Positions 26,402 to 38,054 are shown, counted from the first letter of the stretch. The stretch is 64,000 nucleotides of DNA from Maribacter sp. (GCA_024643345.1 JAHENB010000003.1:1-64000), one strand, 5' to 3'. Notes: a model not told the origin generated them from the letters alone. Numbers and translations: made by a program.

Positions 26402-26983
26402 TTATTTAACAAGGGTCATGAACAATACCAAATACACCCATAACAGGTCTAAAAAGTGCCAGAATGTAGCCCCTAATGAGATTCCCAGATACGATTCGGA
26501 AGTGTATTTCCCATTCACTTGATTAAAGAGTACCACGGTCAAAGAAATGATCCCAGCCAATACGTGTGCAATATGCACCGCTGCAATCAAAAAAACATAG
26601 GACATTTTAATACTACTGGTCGGGCCGGTAAAGTAGTAGCCATATGACAGCATTTCGTTGAAGCCCCTGAATTGCAAAAAGATGAAGGCCGCACCCAGCG
26701 CCAAGGTGACGAACAGCCAGGTAGTGCATTCTTTTTTCCGATTGTGCCGTATGGCGTTTTTGGCCAAAATATAGCTTACGCTACTGACAAGGATTACCGC
26801 CGTGCTGATATAAAAATAATAGGGAAGTTGGAGATCGGTCAACCAGTCTTCCCGGCTGCTGCTCACGATATAGGCACTCGTCCAACCAGCAAAACCCATT
26901 AAAAGGCTAGCGATACCGAACCATAGCATCATTTTCTTTGCCCTTTCATTTTTCTCCTTATCGGTACCTTGGGTTAAATCCAT
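26402..26983 (-). CDS. Cytochrome c oxidase subunit III, short form
   Basis: A 193-residue, five-helix subunit III-like protein: MMLWFGIASLLMGFAGWTSA, the LQFRGFNEMLSYGYYFTGP loop, AAVHIAHVLAGIISL and the closing GATFWHFLDLLWVYLVLFMTLV. It keeps the HFLDLLWVYL motif of family members but has no hydrophilic insert. It lies 9 bases after the heme O synthase stop, so the two are co-translated. Two subunit III paralogues next to each other suggest either two oxidase forms or a split function within one complex; the sequence does not decide. Confidence 0.92.
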   Translation of the reverse strand: MDLTQGTDKEKNERAKKMMLWFGIASLLMGFAGWTSAYIVSSSREDWLTDLQLPYYFYISTAVILVSSVSYILAKNAIRHNRKKECTTWLFVTLALGAAFIFLQFRGFNEMLSYGYYFTGPTSSIKMSYVFLIAAVHIAHVLAGIISLTVVLFNQVNGKYTSESYLGISLGATFWHFLDLLWVYLVLFMTLVK

Positions 26984-26992
26984 AGTTTAGGG

Positions 26993-27892
26993 TTATATTA
27001 ATTTGTCAACGACATAGACCAATTGCATCAGGGTAATATAGGTTACACTTGCGAGCATCAATTTTTTGGCTGAGGCATTGTCCCTTTTTTCATAAAGTCG
27101 GAATGCAAAGAACAACATCACCGTGCCCATCAAAAAAATCAGGGCCGCTGCCAGAACGGAAAGCTGTAACTTTCCCGTTATGCCGAAGACAGGAATGACC
27201 GAAATGACCATCATCCAAATGGTATACATAATGATCTGCAATGCTGTGCCCTTGTCTTTTTTGCCCGTTGGCAACATTTTGAACCCGCCTTTTTTGTAAT
27301 CATCGTCCAACATCCATCCCAATGCCCAAAAATGGGGAAATTGCCAAAAAAATTGAATCATGAACAAGGTGCCGGGCTCAATTCCAAAATCATTGGTGGC
27401 CGCTACCCAACCCAACATGAAAGGAATGGCACCTGGAAAGGCGCCCACAAAAACCGAAAGCGGTGTTTTGGTTTTAAGGGGCGTGTAAACACTGGTATAC
27501 AAGAAGATCGAAATTGCCCCGAACATCGCCGTTTTCGGATTGAGGATATACAAAGTGACGATACCCAGAACGGTAAGTGCGATGGCTATAGACATGGCAC
27601 GGGTGACCGTCATTCTTCCGGAGGGAATGGGCCGGTTACGGGTACGGTTCATCAGCGCATCAAGATCTTTTTCAATGACCTGATTATAGGCGTTTGAGGC
27701 GCCGACCATACAATAGCCACCAAATGCCAACAGCAATAATGGCGTCAACGACAACTGATCTGCCCCCAAAAAATATCCCGCAATGGAAGAGAATACCACA
27801 CTGATGGCAAGCCGTGCCTTTGTAATTTCCTTAAAATCGGAAAAGACCAAAGCCAATGAGGTGTTTCGAGCCGTACCAACCGCGGTTTTCAT
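26993..27892 (-). CDS. cyoE: Protoheme IX farnesyltransferase (heme O synthase)
   Basis: A 299-residue UbiA-family polytopic membrane enzyme that adds a farnesyl group to protoheme to make heme O, the precursor of heme A for the aa3 oxidase. Residues 67-88 carry the Asp/Asn/Arg-rich active-site segment NAYNQVIEKDLDALMNR with RNRPIPSG. A second polar loop has FWQFPHFWALGWMLDDDYKKGG. Nine hydrophobic helices are expected. It is the first gene of the accessory operon, with a strong promoter 20-50 bases upstream, and is divergent from the metallo-beta-lactamase gene. Heme A synthase (CtaA) is not in the window. The name ctaB is also in use. Confidence 0.95.
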   Translation of the reverse strand: MKTAVGTARNTSLALVFSDFKEITKARLAISVVFSSIAGYFLGADQLSLTPLLLLAFGGYCMVGASNAYNQVIEKDLDALMNRTRNRPIPSGRMTVTRAMSIAIALTVLGIVTLYILNPKTAMFGAISIFLYTSVYTPLKTKTPLSVFVGAFPGAIPFMLGWVAATNDFGIEPGTLFMIQFFWQFPHFWALGWMLDDDYKKGGFKMLPTGKKDKGTALQIIMYTIWMMVISVIPVFGITGKLQLSVLAAALIFLMGTVMLFFAFRLYEKRDNASAKKLMLASVTYITLMQLVYVVDKLI

Positions 27893-27910
27893 CTGTTGTT
27901 TTTACGGCTG

Positions 27911-27941
27911 CAAAGATAACCTCATATGCCTATTTCTCCAA
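27911..27941 (-). promoter_or_regulatory. Promoter of the cyoE-cox accessory operon
   Basis: The minus strand has TTG (27941-27939), a 20-base spacer and TATCTTTG (27918-27911), an exact Bacteroidetes-type promoter. The start codon is 19 bases downstream. Confidence 0.7.
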
Positions 27942-27990
27942 CGAATTGCTTATGTTTATCTAATCTTTAATACAATTCAAAAATTTAGAC

Positions 27991-28902
27991 ATGAGGAAAA
28001 TTTCTTTTATTTTGCCTGTGATTCTTTGCCAGTTAGGGTTCTTGGCAATCAATGCTCAAGAGCAAGCTGTGAACATTTCAGTGGATACCCTTTCCAAACA
28101 GGTATATATGCTTACGGGCCAAGGGGGCAATATCGGTATTTACGTAGGGGAAGACTATGTTTTTATGATCGATGATCAATTCGACAGGTTGAGCGATAAA
28201 ATCAAAGCCTCAATAGCAACACTGAGCGATAAGCCCATTGCATTTTTATTCAACACCCATATGCATGGCGATCATTCGGGCGGCAATGCCAAATTCAATT
28301 CAAGCGAAACGGTATTGGTGGCGCATGATAATGTAAGGGGTAGAATCGGCGCCAATCAAAAAACGAAACTGGAGGCCAAGGAAATTTCCAAGGAAGAATA
28401 TGATAAAATGTTGCCGGAGGTGACTTTTTCAAACGATATCACTTTTTTTGACGGAGAGGAGCGGATCATGGCTTTTCATGTACACAATGCGCATACCGAT
28501 GGGGATGCCATGGTCTATTTTGCCGACAACAATGTATTACACATGGGCGACACTTATTTTGTGGGCCGTTATCCCTTCATAGACTTAGCTAGTGGGGGCA
28601 GTGTAAATGGCCTTATAGAGGCTCAAAAAAAGGCGTTGTTATTAATCAACGAAGACACAAAGATCATCCCAGGACACGGCACGCCTTCCACCAGATCGGA
28701 ATTGGAAGCATATCTCACCATATTGGAAGACATCAAAGGCAGGGTACAAACACAAATCGATGCGGGAAAAACTTTGGAAGAGGTGAAAACAGACAAAGTT
28801 CTTACCGCCGAATACGATGAATCCTTTGGAAGTGGTTTTATCAACCCAGAACGCTTGCGGGAGACTTTCTACAACAGCTTAAAAGGGATACAGGCAAACT
28901 AG
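27991..28902 (+). CDS. Exported metallo-beta-lactamase-fold hydrolase
   Basis: A 303-residue periplasmic protein with a signal peptide (about 1-22, INAQ). All zinc-site motifs are present: Thr-His90-x-His92-x-Asp94-His95 (NTHMHGDHSGG), His168 (HNAHTDGD), Asp187 (HMGDTYF) and His229 (IPGHGTP). These are compatible with the B3-like/MBL hydrolase group; the substrate cannot be deduced, and it should not be called a resistance gene. The C-terminal helices (DIKGRVQTQIDAGKTLEEV) are common to this exported subgroup. It is divergent from cyoE and ends before a strong bidirectional terminator. Confidence 0.9.
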   Translation: MRKISFILPVILCQLGFLAINAQEQAVNISVDTLSKQVYMLTGQGGNIGIYVGEDYVFMIDDQFDRLSDKIKASIATLSDKPIAFLFNTHMHGDHSGGNAKFNSSETVLVAHDNVRGRIGANQKTKLEAKEISKEEYDKMLPEVTFSNDITFFDGEERIMAFHVHNAHTDGDAMVYFADNNVLHMGDTYFVGRYPFIDLASGGSVNGLIEAQKKALLLINEDTKIIPGHGTPSTRSELEAYLTILEDIKGRVQTQIDAGKTLEEVKTDKVLTAEYDESFGSGFINPERLRETFYNSLKGIQAN

Positions 28903-29026
28903 GATTACCCTTGGTTGCTGCGGGCAGTTTGGACATTCAACTTTTTAGGGCACAAAGCTTGGCGGAAAACGCGGATCATGTCGATTGGCTTGAAAAGAAG
29001 CATCGGATTGCCCACTTGATAATATA

Positions 29027-29064
29027 TAACAAAAGACCAGGCGCTATGGCCTGGTCTTTTGTTA
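29027..29064. terminator. Bidirectional terminator between the MBL-fold and tonB genes
   Basis: A perfect 16-base-pair stem, 29027-29042 with 29049-29064, around a 6-base loop. The GC core is flanked by an A-run on one side and a T-run on the other, so it can act for both convergent genes. Confidence 0.85.
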
Positions 29065-29081
29065 TAAAGATATGTTGCTTT

Positions 29082-29786
29082 CTACTGCAGTTTGAAGGTG
29101 ATGGGGATACTAAAAGGTACTCTTACCGCCCTACCCCTTTGTTTACCTGGGGTCATTTTTGGAAGTTTGCTAATGATCCGTGCAGCCTCTTCCTCTAGAT
29201 TTTTATCTGGGCCACGCATTCTTACGTTGCCGATACTACCATCTTTTTGTATGACAAACATTACATTTACCCTACCCTGAACACCCATTTCTTGGGCAAT
29301 TTCCGGATAACGGAAATTTTTGCCGATGTGTTTCTGCATCATTGAATTAAAACAGGCCCTTTTATCTTTTTCATTCTCACAGCCGGGAAAAATGGGTACA
29401 TCTTCAATGACCGCAAATGGCACATCAATGTCATCTTCCACTTCCTCTGTTTCCACGTCGTCAACACTGATCACCTCTTCTTCCTGACTGGTTTCGGTTG
29501 ATTCAATTACGGTTTCTTCAACCTCTTCCTCATCTTCGACCACTTCGATGATTTCCGGTGCCGCAGGTGGTGGTGGTGGTGGTGGCGTCTTGATCTGTTC
29601 GGTCATTGGCACCTCCTCATCGAGTTGATCATCAACATTCAGCGAAATGTCATATTCATTTTCCTTATCATAGGTCTTCCATTCCAGTGCTTGCCAAATA
29701 ACCAGCATTACAACCGCCAAACCAATCACAAAATAAAGACTACTGTTTCGTCCTACATCTGCTTTCGGACTCTTTTTCGCTTCCAT
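29082..29786 (-). CDS. TonB energy transducer
   Basis: A 234-residue TonB protein that couples the proton-motive force to outer-membrane TonB-dependent receptors. It has an N-terminal membrane helix (about 16-36), a run of seven prolines (about 67-73), an unusually acidic linker (about 78-130) instead of the Pro/Lys spacer of proteobacteria, and a C-terminal TonB domain (about 145-234) with RYPEIAQEMGVQGRVNVMF and PGKQRGRAVRVPFSIPITF. The FPGCENEKDKRACF motif before the domain is common in Bacteroidetes TonB proteins. It follows vanZ by 53 bases. No ExbB/ExbD gene is nearby. Confidence 0.92.
   Translation of the reverse strand: MEAKKSPKADVGRNSSLYFVIGLAVVMLVIWQALEWKTYDKENEYDISLNVDDQLDEEVPMTEQIKTPPPPPPPAAPEIIEVVEDEEEVEETVIESTETSQEEEVISVDDVETEEVEDDIDVPFAVIEDVPIFPGCENEKDKRACFNSMMQKHIGKNFRYPEIAQEMGVQGRVNVMFVIQKDGSIGNVRMRGPDKNLEEEAARIISKLPKMTPGKQRGRAVRVPFSIPITFKLQ
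29566..29583. repeat. (GGT)6 triplet run in the tonB proline codons
   Basis: Six perfect GGT triplets (ACC on the coding strand) encode part of the poly-proline run. Slippage would change the proline number without breaking frame. Confidence 0.7.
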
Positions 29787-29839
29787 ATTTCTACTTTTTA
29801 ATGTTCGCTAATTTAATTAAATATTCCTTAAAAAAACAA

Positions 29840-30241
29840 TTAATATTTCCAATTTAATCGTCTTTCCCCTGAAAACACAAACAGAATGGTCAAAATACCG
29901 GCCAAAGCACCGATACAGTTGGCCAAAACATCATAGATGTTGCCATCTCTGGATGTGGTTACTGCATACTGCAATACCTCAATAACCATACCATAAACAA
30001 TCATCAATACTCCGATGTATACCAAGGTTGGTTTCATCCCATTTTTGCCATGGGAGCGTTCCCTGATAAAAAGACAGCCAAGAAAAGAAGCCACGGCATA
30101 AAAGACAAAATGAACCAACTTATCCATATTGGGTATGCCCAAATCGGGCAATTCACTGTCTTCAAAGGAATAAAGGCTGAGAAAGGTAATCAGGCCCATC
30201 CATGCAAAAAAAAATACGGTGAACCCTTTTTTATTAAGCAC
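29840..30241 (-). CDS. VanZ-family small membrane protein
   Basis: A 133-residue protein with four hydrophobic segments and the VanZ-like core [34 protein letters not shown] and [18 protein letters not shown]. The start is a GTG at 30241 that overlaps the last codons of gcvH by 8 bases, so translation is probably coupled. The function of VanZ-like proteins outside glycopeptide resistance is unknown; the short stand-alone form is common next to gcvH in Bacteroidetes, as I recall. Confidence 0.85.
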   Translation of the reverse strand: MLNKKGFTVFFFAWMGLITFLSLYSFEDSELPDLGIPNMDKLVHFVFYAVASFLGCLFIRERSHGKNGMKPTLVYIGVLMIVYGMVIEVLQYAVTTSRDGNIYDVLANCIGALAGILTILFVFSGERRLNWKY

Positions 30242-30614
30242 CGATCAATTCTTTGTAGGCTTCGGCACTGAGAAGTTCGGCAATTTCGGAAGCATCGCTT
30301 AACCTGATCTTTACCATCCAACCTTCACCGTAAGGATCGCTGTTCACTTTTTCTGGCTCCTGCTCCAATAAAGTATTGAAATCGATCACCTCCCCGCTCA
30401 ATGGCAGAAAGAGGTCAGAAACGGTTTTCACCGCCTCCACGGTACCAAAAACCGCTTCTTTTTCAAGGGTTTCATCTAAGGTCTCGACCTCTACGTAGAC
30501 TATATCTCCCAATTCGCCTTGGGCAAAATCGGTAATTCCAATCGTAGCGATATTCCCTTCGACCCTGATCCATTCGTGGTCTTTGGTATACTTTAATTCA
30601 GATGGTATCTTCAT
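30234..30614 (-). CDS. gcvH: Glycine cleavage system H protein
   Basis: A 126-residue lipoyl carrier of the glycine cleavage system, which shuttles the aminomethyl group between the P, T and L proteins. The lipoylated lysine is Lys63 in [13 protein letters not shown]. The N-terminus has [12 protein letters not shown] and [14 protein letters not shown], as usual. It has an excellent promoter 20-50 bases upstream and overlaps vanZ downstream. The P and T protein genes are not in the window. Confidence 0.96.
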   Translation of the reverse strand: MKIPSELKYTKDHEWIRVEGNIATIGITDFAQGELGDIVYVEVETLDETLEKEAVFGTVEAVKTVSDLFLPLSGEVIDFNTLLEQEPEKVNSDPYGEGWMVKIRLSDASEIAELLSAEAYKELIGA

Positions 30615-30636
30615 TTTATCAATTATTATTATCGAA

Positions 30637-30667
30637 CAAATGTAAATGATTAAATAGAGCTTTTCAA
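30637..30667 (-). promoter_or_regulatory. Promoter of gcvH-vanZ(-tonB)
   Basis: The minus strand has TTG (30667-30665), a 20-base spacer and TACATTTG (30644-30637), an exact match to the Bacteroidetes consensus. The gcvH ATG is 23 bases further. Confidence 0.65.
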
Positions 30668-30780
30668 GAAAAAAAGGGAGGATCTGATCGTTCGATTCGG
30701 GCCTGGCAAAAGATCTGGAAGTTGAATTTTTGAAGGTGACAACAATTTGGTTTGTACCTAGACGCGATGTATCTTCAGAA

Positions 30781-33700
30781 TCAATTTCCGAAATTATAGC
30801 GAAGCGTGAATCCCGTGTTCACAGTGGTTTGGGGAAAAGCGGTAGAAACGGCAAACTTGGAAAAAGAATGGTCATAAAAGAAAAGTGCGTTCAGATTTTT
30901 GCTCAAAGCATAATCCGCAGTAAACTTGATAGAAAGCAGGTTCTGACCAGAAGTAATCTGATTGTTATCGATATCCAAATTCCTGATGATGGTAATGTTG
31001 TCTCTTAGGCTCACATCGGCCTTGAGGTTCAGATCACCTTTTAACCGTGTCTTGTTACCCCCGATATTGGTGACGAACTGCACATCTTTCAGGCGATATC
31101 CCAGCCCGACGGTATATTCCTTTCCATTGATCTCGGTGAGGAGGTTATTATCGAAACTCATCGACATTGCCCTATCGGTACGCACTTCCGCAAGCACACT
31201 TAAAGCGTTTTGCATTTCGAAATCGACCCGGATCAAGGGATTGAACTGATCGGTCAGGACCACATTGTTCAAAATCAACTCCGGTAAAAGGTTATTGGTT
31301 TCAGGGTCAACTGGACTCAAACCGTCTTTAATAAGTTGTTCTCGCTCTAAATTGGTCTGAAACGAATTAATGCTATAGGCGGCCCGATAACCGTGTTGTA
31401 AAGAAAATCGCCTAAATTTCTTTTTGAACCATTTATTGCGCATCAGCCCGGTATACTTAATATTCCAATTAGGTATGGGTATCTCCCTAAAAACATCGAG
31501 GTTAACGCGATTGACATCTTGGCCGGTATAAGCGGCAAAAAATGAAGGGAGCAGTACATCTTGACTGGTTTTTCCATAGAATTCGGGGAAACCATCTTCG
31601 TCCAAGTCCCCAGGGGCCTGCCCGCGATCGCTCACCAAGCGGTTGGCGATGGTGATTCTGTTTTGTTTAAAGATTTCGAAGTTGGTGGAATTGAATTCGT
31701 CGCTCTTTCCAAAAACGGTACCGATCATCATGGTAGAAATACTGAAATTTCCATAGTTATTTCCCAATTGCGAATCGTATTTCAACTCCCCGTTTTCGGT
31801 AATGATCTGAAAATTTTCCTGAAAACTATTTGCATATTGCCTATCGGCGATCAAATCGATGGTAAGGTCTTGGATAGGTTGTGCAGTGGCGGTTATGTTT
31901 AGCTGCTTGTTGGTGCGCTTTATAAATTGTTCATTATAATCCGCGAATGGGGTGAGCCAGCCATTTCGTGCCGCTTCGAAACGCACATCGGCTTGGCTCC
32001 CGAACACAAAACCCAGGGTAGGTCTTGCGGAACCGATAAAGCCAATGCTTTGGGTGTAGCCGGGCAAGACGGTGCCATTGCTTTCATTATAATTGACATT
32101 CAAGCGTTTTATCATGGTCACAATATCTACTGCCGTATTCCAGAGACCACTTGTCTTTTCAGGGGCCTTTTCCGCATTCTTTGCCGGATTCCCGGCTTTA
32201 TCTTTACGGATGGGCGCTTGGTTGGCCATTACTTTTCCATCAATTCTCTTAAGGCCGATCAGGTCATAGAATTTCTGCAAGGTGAGATTCGCTGTCAGGT
32301 TATGGGTATTCGCATTTTGGATGGTGTTTATTGCTGCCTGGTAGCCAAGCGCATTGCTGGCCACCTCTGTAAGCGCGTCTCCACCGCGTTGCCAGTCAAA
32401 GTTACTGGTATAGCTATACTGTGTCGAGATGAAATCCAGAGCTGGGATTTTATTGAAAGGCACCTCATAGTTCAATTGCATTTGTTGTGAATGGCGATTG
32501 GGCTCCCCCAAATCCCAAAAACCATCCCAAAGCCCCAAGGCCTTGTCGATTTCTGAATTGGGATCGTTCTGGTCTTCCAAGTAGTTTCGCACGATGTGGT
32601 TGTTGGATGCGGTAAGGTTAAGCCTCAAAGACTTGGTAAGGCTATAATTTACAGAATATTGCCAATTGAACAGATAATTACGCTGTTGTAATTCCGGCAG
32701 TGATAAGAAGTTGTTGGGATCCTCCCCGGCCGGAATTACATTCCTGAAGGTTTGACGGTTGAATTGCCTGTTGATGTTTGAATTTACCGATATACTTGTT
32801 GGCAATAGGCTAAGGTTCAATTCTTTGAGCCACTGCCAATACTTTCCTGTAAAGAGAGAGTCCTTTTTTACAAAAGGGGCCACCTCTACAGGTTTGAAAT
32901 TATGGGTATAGACAAATCCGGTGACCACATTCTGGTCTCTCAATCGCTCAATCTCAAAATCGCGGTGATCGGTTTGATTGTAAGAATAATTGAAGGTAAA
33001 ATTCTCGATGTCATAAAAGTTGGCCTTGGCTTCTTCACCCCGGTTCTTTCGCACCCCAATCAGGTTGATGCTGGTTCTTTTAGTGTAGTCCTCGGCCCTT
33101 TCCTTTATGTTTGCGGCATCTTCCTGATCAATGGCGGTATCGATCAAATCCTGCAGTTTTAGGTCATCGAATTCCGGGTCGAATTCCGGGGTGATCTTTT
33201 GCTCGGAAATCCCGTAATTAAACGGAATTTGAATACCCAATTTTGGAGGCAACAACTGCCCCACATTTACATTGGTGACCACATCGTAGGAAATGGCATC
33301 TTCCCTGGCGCGTTCGTTGGGCATTTGATCTATGGCCCCAAAACCAGAGGTGCTCTGGCTGCCGGTTGCGGTAACATTGGCAAAATCGGCCAAATTTGCG
33401 TCCATGGCCAGAACAGATGCCCAGCCCCCATTATTATCGAGGCCGGCCAATCGCAATTCATTGAACCATACTTCCCCATTGGTCGCCTGGTCACTGGTAT
33501 TCTTGATGCCCACCATCATGCTACGGATATTCCCCAATGATGGATTACCTTTGATACCGATACGCAGTATGCCCTCGGTTCTTGGATCGAATTCACCTAC
33601 TTCCCGTACTTCCCCATTCTCAATTTCGTAATAGCGTAGATCGCTCAAGGGCACCCCGTCGTTTCGGATATTGATCCTAAGCGATTTTACTTTGTTCAAA

Positions 33701-36700
33701 TCTGCAAGTGCCACTGACATTCTGTTGGCTTCGGGCCAGATTTCATCTTCATTCCTCGAGCCGAATTCGGTAAATTCCAAGGGCAGTTCTATTTGATAAA
33801 AGTTTTCGGTAAAATCGGTCCCAATTCTCAGAAACCCCACCAATGGGGCAACAGCTGGCTTCAATTCCACCCCAACTTCCTCGGCATGCAAAAACATTTT
33901 GATGTTCTTGTATTGCCTCAGATCGATATTGAGATTCTTGAAAACGCCCCGTGAATCTTGTGGCTCCAGATTTCTCACCAGCAACGATAATGATTGTTCG
34001 TTCTGTTGTATGATGGTATTGTTATTGTTCAGTTGTTCCCTTCGCACACTTGGTGGAAGCACATAGGGGATAGGGGTACGCTGCTCATTTTCCTGTATAT
34101 TGACCGCATTCACCTCCAAAGCAGTCATATCCAGGGAAGGATCTTCCCCATCGGGCTGTAATGATTTTGTATAGGTTCTCCAATCTCCACGGACCAAATC
34201 CAAGGTTGCAAAACGCAGCACTACATCTTCCGAGAATCCGGTGAGGTACATCCGCATGGCACTGATCGATCTAAAATCGGAGATGCCCCCGACGGCATCG
34301 GTAAAATCGCTCAAGGGTATCTTGTATTGGATCCAACGGGTTCGAACGGTACTGCCGTCCGGAATTCGATTGCCGCTAAGGACCAATGAATCGCGTATAT
34401 CGGTCACATACTTATCATTGATATTCGTACCCGGTTTTATATCGATTTCATAGGTATAGTAACTATCTACCGTGGTCATTGTCAAATCCCTATCGATGTC
34501 CTCCACATCTGGCAAGGTGGTATTCCCCCGGTTGTCGTTCGTTACTTGTACCGGAGAATTGCCCTGTGGGTTATTGAAATTCAAATACCGATTCAAAATG
34601 CCGCCATCACGTTGTAAAAAGTACTCGTAGTTATCGTAGGCAGGATCCTCAGCAGGTCCGTTATAAATTGGAGAGGTAGCCCCATCGGGGATAAAAGTGG
34701 CTTCTTGCTCGTCGTTTAAACCGTCGTACCCCACATCCTGTGCCTGTCTTGTTGCTTCGTCGACATCAAAGGCATATACCAAGGCCTGGGTTTGCGGTAC
34801 CTTACCCCATTCGGTACTCCTTGTTTCGTTGTTATCGGGATCCAATGGCAGTCCGTTTTCATATTGTTTTCTTCCATCCGGCAGGATATCTTCCGTGATA
34901 TTTCCCATGTTGATGACCAATTTTCCCGGTCCTGTGCCCAGATTGTCGACATAGGGATCCATAACCCAAAATTGTATGAATTCAACATTTGCCTGTTCGA
35001 AATTGGTACTGCTCAATGATCGCATGATTCCCGCCCATTTATCATTTGGCGCCTGTTGTTCAAAACTTTCACCACTATTATCGTTGGGAGAGGCATTATA
35101 GGGGCCCCTTAGATTAGGATAATAGGCCAAATCCAAGGTCGTTTGTTGTTGGGTCTGTCCTTGTGCAACCTCGACCCGAGGAAAAACCTCATCTATAAAA
35201 ATACGTCTGGTCTCGTTTTTGGAAATATCGCTGTCACTGATACTGGAGGGTCTTTGATTGGTATAAAATACGGGATCGATCGTGTACCAAGCCATTTTAG
35301 CACGCCGATAGCCTTTGCCTATTGAGGAATTTGCCTGATCGGCGATGGTTTTCGGCGTACTGGCCAAGGTCCATCCCAATGATGAACGAATATCGATCAA
35401 TGCCTGTGAGCCCTCAAAATCATCGAGATAGGTTGTGGTTTCTCCATCAAAATCCGCATTTTTTGGAGAGCTTGGTTTGAGCCATGCCATTTCGCCCCTT
35501 AGCGATAAATTTGAGGGAATATCGGTATCAATATTGGGCAACTTATTCACCAACCGTGTGAGAAACGGGATTTCCGTGGAATAATTACCATTAATCCCAA
35601 AAACGGTATTGTTCACAGGTTCTACCCCGAAATTAGACTTTTGGGTCAAAGGGCGTTCGTTCAAATTAAGCAAAGTCGCCCCTAATACGAAGTTTTTATT
35701 GACTTCATGCTCAACATTTATTCCCGTAAATCTCCTGGTCTGTTGGCCAAATACGGCATTATTCTCTACGGAAATATTAATTGGCGTATTGGAGGCTTCC
35801 AAACTTGGGTCCAAAATTTGAACGGTTCCCGCTTGGTAATTCACCGTATAATCAATGCCTTCCTGCAATTGGCGTCCTCCGGCGGTTACCCTGACCGAAC
35901 CTCTGGGCACATTGAAAGCGCCTATGGGGATACCATTGCTTCCTTCGGCCTTATAGCGGCCTTTGAGGATAAACTTATTCTTCTCGGGATCTTGAAGGGC
36001 AGCGGCCTTGGTCAAAGAATACATTTCCCGGAAAACATATCGTTTTTGATTCACATTATAATCTTGCTGATTTGGGGAGTTATAATCTCCGGTAGTCCCT
36101 ACACCAAGACTGTTGAACAAATATTCACCGAAGGGTTCCACTTTGGTAAAAATGATCCTTCCCCCTCTGGCATCCACCGTGATACCGGGAACAAAATCGA
36201 AAAAACCGTCTCCCCCTGGCTGAAGGTCATTATAAACATTTAAGCGATCCAAATTGAAAACATCCAATAGTATGCGCTCCTGTAAGCCATCCGGCCAGCC
36301 CGAACCCGGACCTTCCTGTACCGGGGTTATATAATTTCTGGGAGAAGGGTCGGAATACAGTATATTCAATTTAAAATCGTCTTGGCTCAATTGAAATGCC
36401 CCGGTGGCATAGATATTCTTCATCATCAAGTCCCAAATGGGATCGTTGATATTGGTAATGTTACTTTTTAAAAGTTTAAGGATCAGGGTATTATTGTTGA
36501 TTACCGGATTAACGCCTCCGGATATGGTCGTAGCATCAAGTCCGCCATTTGCAAATTCCCCAACTTGAAATACCTCCCCATTATAGATGTATTGAAAAGC
36601 TACGCCAAGCACTTCGTCATTGCTTAATCTCTGGTTAAGGGAAACATAACCCAACTGGGAATTAAAATCATAGTCCCTTCCCTGCTCCAATTTTCTCGCA

Positions 36701-38049
36701 TTTTCTAAAATCGCATAGTCAGATCCCTGGTTTACCTGATATCCAGAATTGATGTTAAAACCATTTTCAACGGTAGCGATGTCTCGGATAGATTGGGTTA
36801 AGACCCCTTGACCCGTTGCTATAAGTCCGGGGTCATAATCGTTGGCATTGTTTCTGGGCAGGGCATTATTGATTCCCAGGAAATTAAAGAAGCCTGCAGG
36901 ATCCCCATTGGCAATACCAATACGGGTCTTGTCCGATTGCGATTCCCCCAAATCCTGTAGGGCTACAATATTTCTAACGTTCAGGGTCTGCTGGCTGCGA
37001 TTGGTAACCCAAACCTCCAACCGGGTTATTTGTACCTGGCTTTTGATGTAGGGATAGTTCTCCAGTGCCACATCGTAATTGTCCCTAAAATATTGGGCCA
37101 AGAAAAAGTGCTTATCTTCGTCATAGTCGAGGGCAGAAAGGGAAAAGTCGTTCAAGGTACCGCCACCTTGGGCCACTACCGTGTTGTTTTGAGAGCGTTG
37201 CTCCGAGAAAACCGCAGTAACCGTGGTACGTCCAAATTGTAGCTGGGTCTTTACCCCAAAGAGGCTCTGCGCCCCCTGTATCAGCGAACTATTGAGCGGC
37301 ATGCTCACGTTGCCCACCTCTATCTTGCGAATGATATCGTCATCGGTAGGGGTATAATCCAACTTGACGATATTCTGAAAATCGAAGGTGGCTTCGGTAT
37401 CATAATTGGCCGTTACCTGAAGCCTTTCCCCTATTTTTCCCAACATACTCAGGCTGATCCTTTGGTCAAAATCGAATGCCAGGTTGGTCCTGTTCCTCGG
37501 GGAGAGTGCCGGATTGTCGTTCTTCTGCCAGATAATGCCCAGATCCATTGCCACGGATCCCTGTGGAATCACCTCTATGGTGTTGCCCCCAAAAACCGAT
37601 TGGAAGAAGTCGTTGTTGACATAAAAATTGGGCAGTAGGTTTTTTCGGGCTTCTTCGCTTCCTTCCTTTTTCCCTGAATAGGCATCCGATTTTTCCTTAA
37701 AATAGTCTTTGATGCCCTCTTTTCTTACCAACTCCAAATACTGTTCGGGGCTAAGCATAATGGGATAACCGATATCAAAATCCCCAACCTTTGAAGTGTA
37801 GATATAGCTGTTTAACTTGGGGTCGTAAACATATTTGGAAACGATACTTTCAGGATTTTTCATCTTGAGTTTCCCTAATTCGAACCCCGTTTTCAGGGAA
37901 TCTATCTCTTGATCAAGGGTGTCAATTTCTTGATCGTTGGCCGGTTCCCTTTCTTGGGCATTGACCCCATATGTGGCCATGGAACATAGCACGCATAAGA
38001 AAACAAGCTTAAATGAAGATTTAAGAATTTTTTTTGCCCCTTGTTTCAA
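30781..38049 (-). CDS. sprA: SprA, type IX secretion outer-membrane translocon
   Basis: A 2422-residue giant outer-membrane beta-barrel, the protein-conducting channel of the type IX secretion system (Sov in Porphyromonas) needed for gliding and adhesin export. The signal peptide (about 1-31, VNAQ) is followed by repeated SprA_N-like regions (for instance [20 protein letters not shown] and [16 protein letters not shown]), and the C-terminus FTLRYNFGN ends on an aromatic/Asn barrel strand. The start appears to be a TTG at 38049: the first in-frame ATG would delete the signal peptide. It begins 5 bases after the ruvA stop. Length is in the normal range. Translation rate may be limited by the TTG start. 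Confidence 0.95.
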   Translation of the reverse strand: MKQGAKKILKSSFKLVFLCVLCSMATYGVNAQEREPANDQEIDTLDQEIDSLKTGFELGKLKMKNPESIVSKYVYDPKLNSYIYTSKVGDFDIGYPIMLSPEQYLELVRKEGIKDYFKEKSDAYSGKKEGSEEARKNLLPNFYVNNDFFQSVFGGNTIEVIPQGSVAMDLGIIWQKNDNPALSPRNRTNLAFDFDQRISLSMLGKIGERLQVTANYDTEATFDFQNIVKLDYTPTDDDIIRKIEVGNVSMPLNSSLIQGAQSLFGVKTQLQFGRTTVTAVFSEQRSQNNTVVAQGGGTLNDFSLSALDYDEDKHFFLAQYFRDNYDVALENYPYIKSQVQITRLEVWVTNRSQQTLNVRNIVALQDLGESQSDKTRIGIANGDPAGFFNFLGINNALPRNNANDYDPGLIATGQGVLTQSIRDIATVENGFNINSGYQVNQGSDYAILENARKLEQGRDYDFNSQLGYVSLNQRLSNDEVLGVAFQYIYNGEVFQVGEFANGGLDATTISGGVNPVINNNTLILKLLKSNITNINDPIWDLMMKNIYATGAFQLSQDDFKLNILYSDPSPRNYITPVQEGPGSGWPDGLQERILLDVFNLDRLNVYNDLQPGGDGFFDFVPGITVDARGGRIIFTKVEPFGEYLFNSLGVGTTGDYNSPNQQDYNVNQKRYVFREMYSLTKAAALQDPEKNKFILKGRYKAEGSNGIPIGAFNVPRGSVRVTAGGRQLQEGIDYTVNYQAGTVQILDPSLEASNTPINISVENNAVFGQQTRRFTGINVEHEVNKNFVLGATLLNLNERPLTQKSNFGVEPVNNTVFGINGNYSTEIPFLTRLVNKLPNIDTDIPSNLSLRGEMAWLKPSSPKNADFDGETTTYLDDFEGSQALIDIRSSLGWTLASTPKTIADQANSSIGKGYRRAKMAWYTIDPVFYTNQRPSSISDSDISKNETRRIFIDEVFPRVEVAQGQTQQQTTLDLAYYPNLRGPYNASPNDNSGESFEQQAPNDKWAGIMRSLSSTNFEQANVEFIQFWVMDPYVDNLGTGPGKLVINMGNITEDILPDGRKQYENGLPLDPDNNETRSTEWGKVPQTQALVYAFDVDEATRQAQDVGYDGLNDEQEATFIPDGATSPIYNGPAEDPAYDNYEYFLQRDGGILNRYLNFNNPQGNSPVQVTNDNRGNTTLPDVEDIDRDLTMTTVDSYYTYEIDIKPGTNINDKYVTDIRDSLVLSGNRIPDGSTVRTRWIQYKIPLSDFTDAVGGISDFRSISAMRMYLTGFSEDVVLRFATLDLVRGDWRTYTKSLQPDGEDPSLDMTALEVNAVNIQENEQRTPIPYVLPPSVRREQLNNNNTIIQQNEQSLSLLVRNLEPQDSRGVFKNLNIDLRQYKNIKMFLHAEEVGVELKPAVAPLVGFLRIGTDFTENFYQIELPLEFTEFGSRNEDEIWPEANRMSVALADLNKVKSLRINIRNDGVPLSDLRYYEIENGEVREVGEFDPRTEGILRIGIKGNPSLGNIRSMMVGIKNTSDQATNGEVWFNELRLAGLDNNGGWASVLAMDANLADFANVTATGSQSTSGFGAIDQMPNERAREDAISYDVVTNVNVGQLLPPKLGIQIPFNYGISEQKITPEFDPEFDDLKLQDLIDTAIDQEDAANIKERAEDYTKRTSINLIGVRKNRGEEAKANFYDIENFTFNYSYNQTDHRDFEIERLRDQNVVTGFVYTHNFKPVEVAPFVKKDSLFTGKYWQWLKELNLSLLPTSISVNSNINRQFNRQTFRNVIPAGEDPNNFLSLPELQQRNYLFNWQYSVNYSLTKSLRLNLTASNNHIVRNYLEDQNDPNSEIDKALGLWDGFWDLGEPNRHSQQMQLNYEVPFNKIPALDFISTQYSYTSNFDWQRGGDALTEVASNALGYQAAINTIQNANTHNLTANLTLQKFYDLIGLKRIDGKVMANQAPIRKDKAGNPAKNAEKAPEKTSGLWNTAVDIVTMIKRLNVNYNESNGTVLPGYTQSIGFIGSARPTLGFVFGSQADVRFEAARNGWLTPFADYNEQFIKRTNKQLNITATAQPIQDLTIDLIADRQYANSFQENFQIITENGELKYDSQLGNNYGNFSISTMMIGTVFGKSDEFNSTNFEIFKQNRITIANRLVSDRGQAPGDLDEDGFPEFYGKTSQDVLLPSFFAAYTGQDVNRVNLDVFREIPIPNWNIKYTGLMRNKWFKKKFRRFSLQHGYRAAYSINSFQTNLEREQLIKDGLSPVDPETNNLLPELILNNVVLTDQFNPLIRVDFEMQNALSVLAEVRTDRAMSMSFDNNLLTEINGKEYTVGLGYRLKDVQFVTNIGGNKTRLKGDLNLKADVSLRDNITIIRNLDIDNNQITSGQNLLSIKFTADYALSKNLNALFFYDHSFSKFAVSTAFPQTTVNTGFTLRYNFGN

Positions 38050-38054
38050 ACTGA

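Noticed and set aside
27991-28902. Calling the metallo-beta-lactamase-fold protein a carbapenemase
   Set aside because: The zinc motif is shared by many hydrolases and nothing in the sequence or context supports antibiotic hydrolysis.
30645-30780. Possible terminator after sprA
   Set aside because: A T-run exists on the minus strand near 30670 but the preceding inverted repeat is too imperfect to call.
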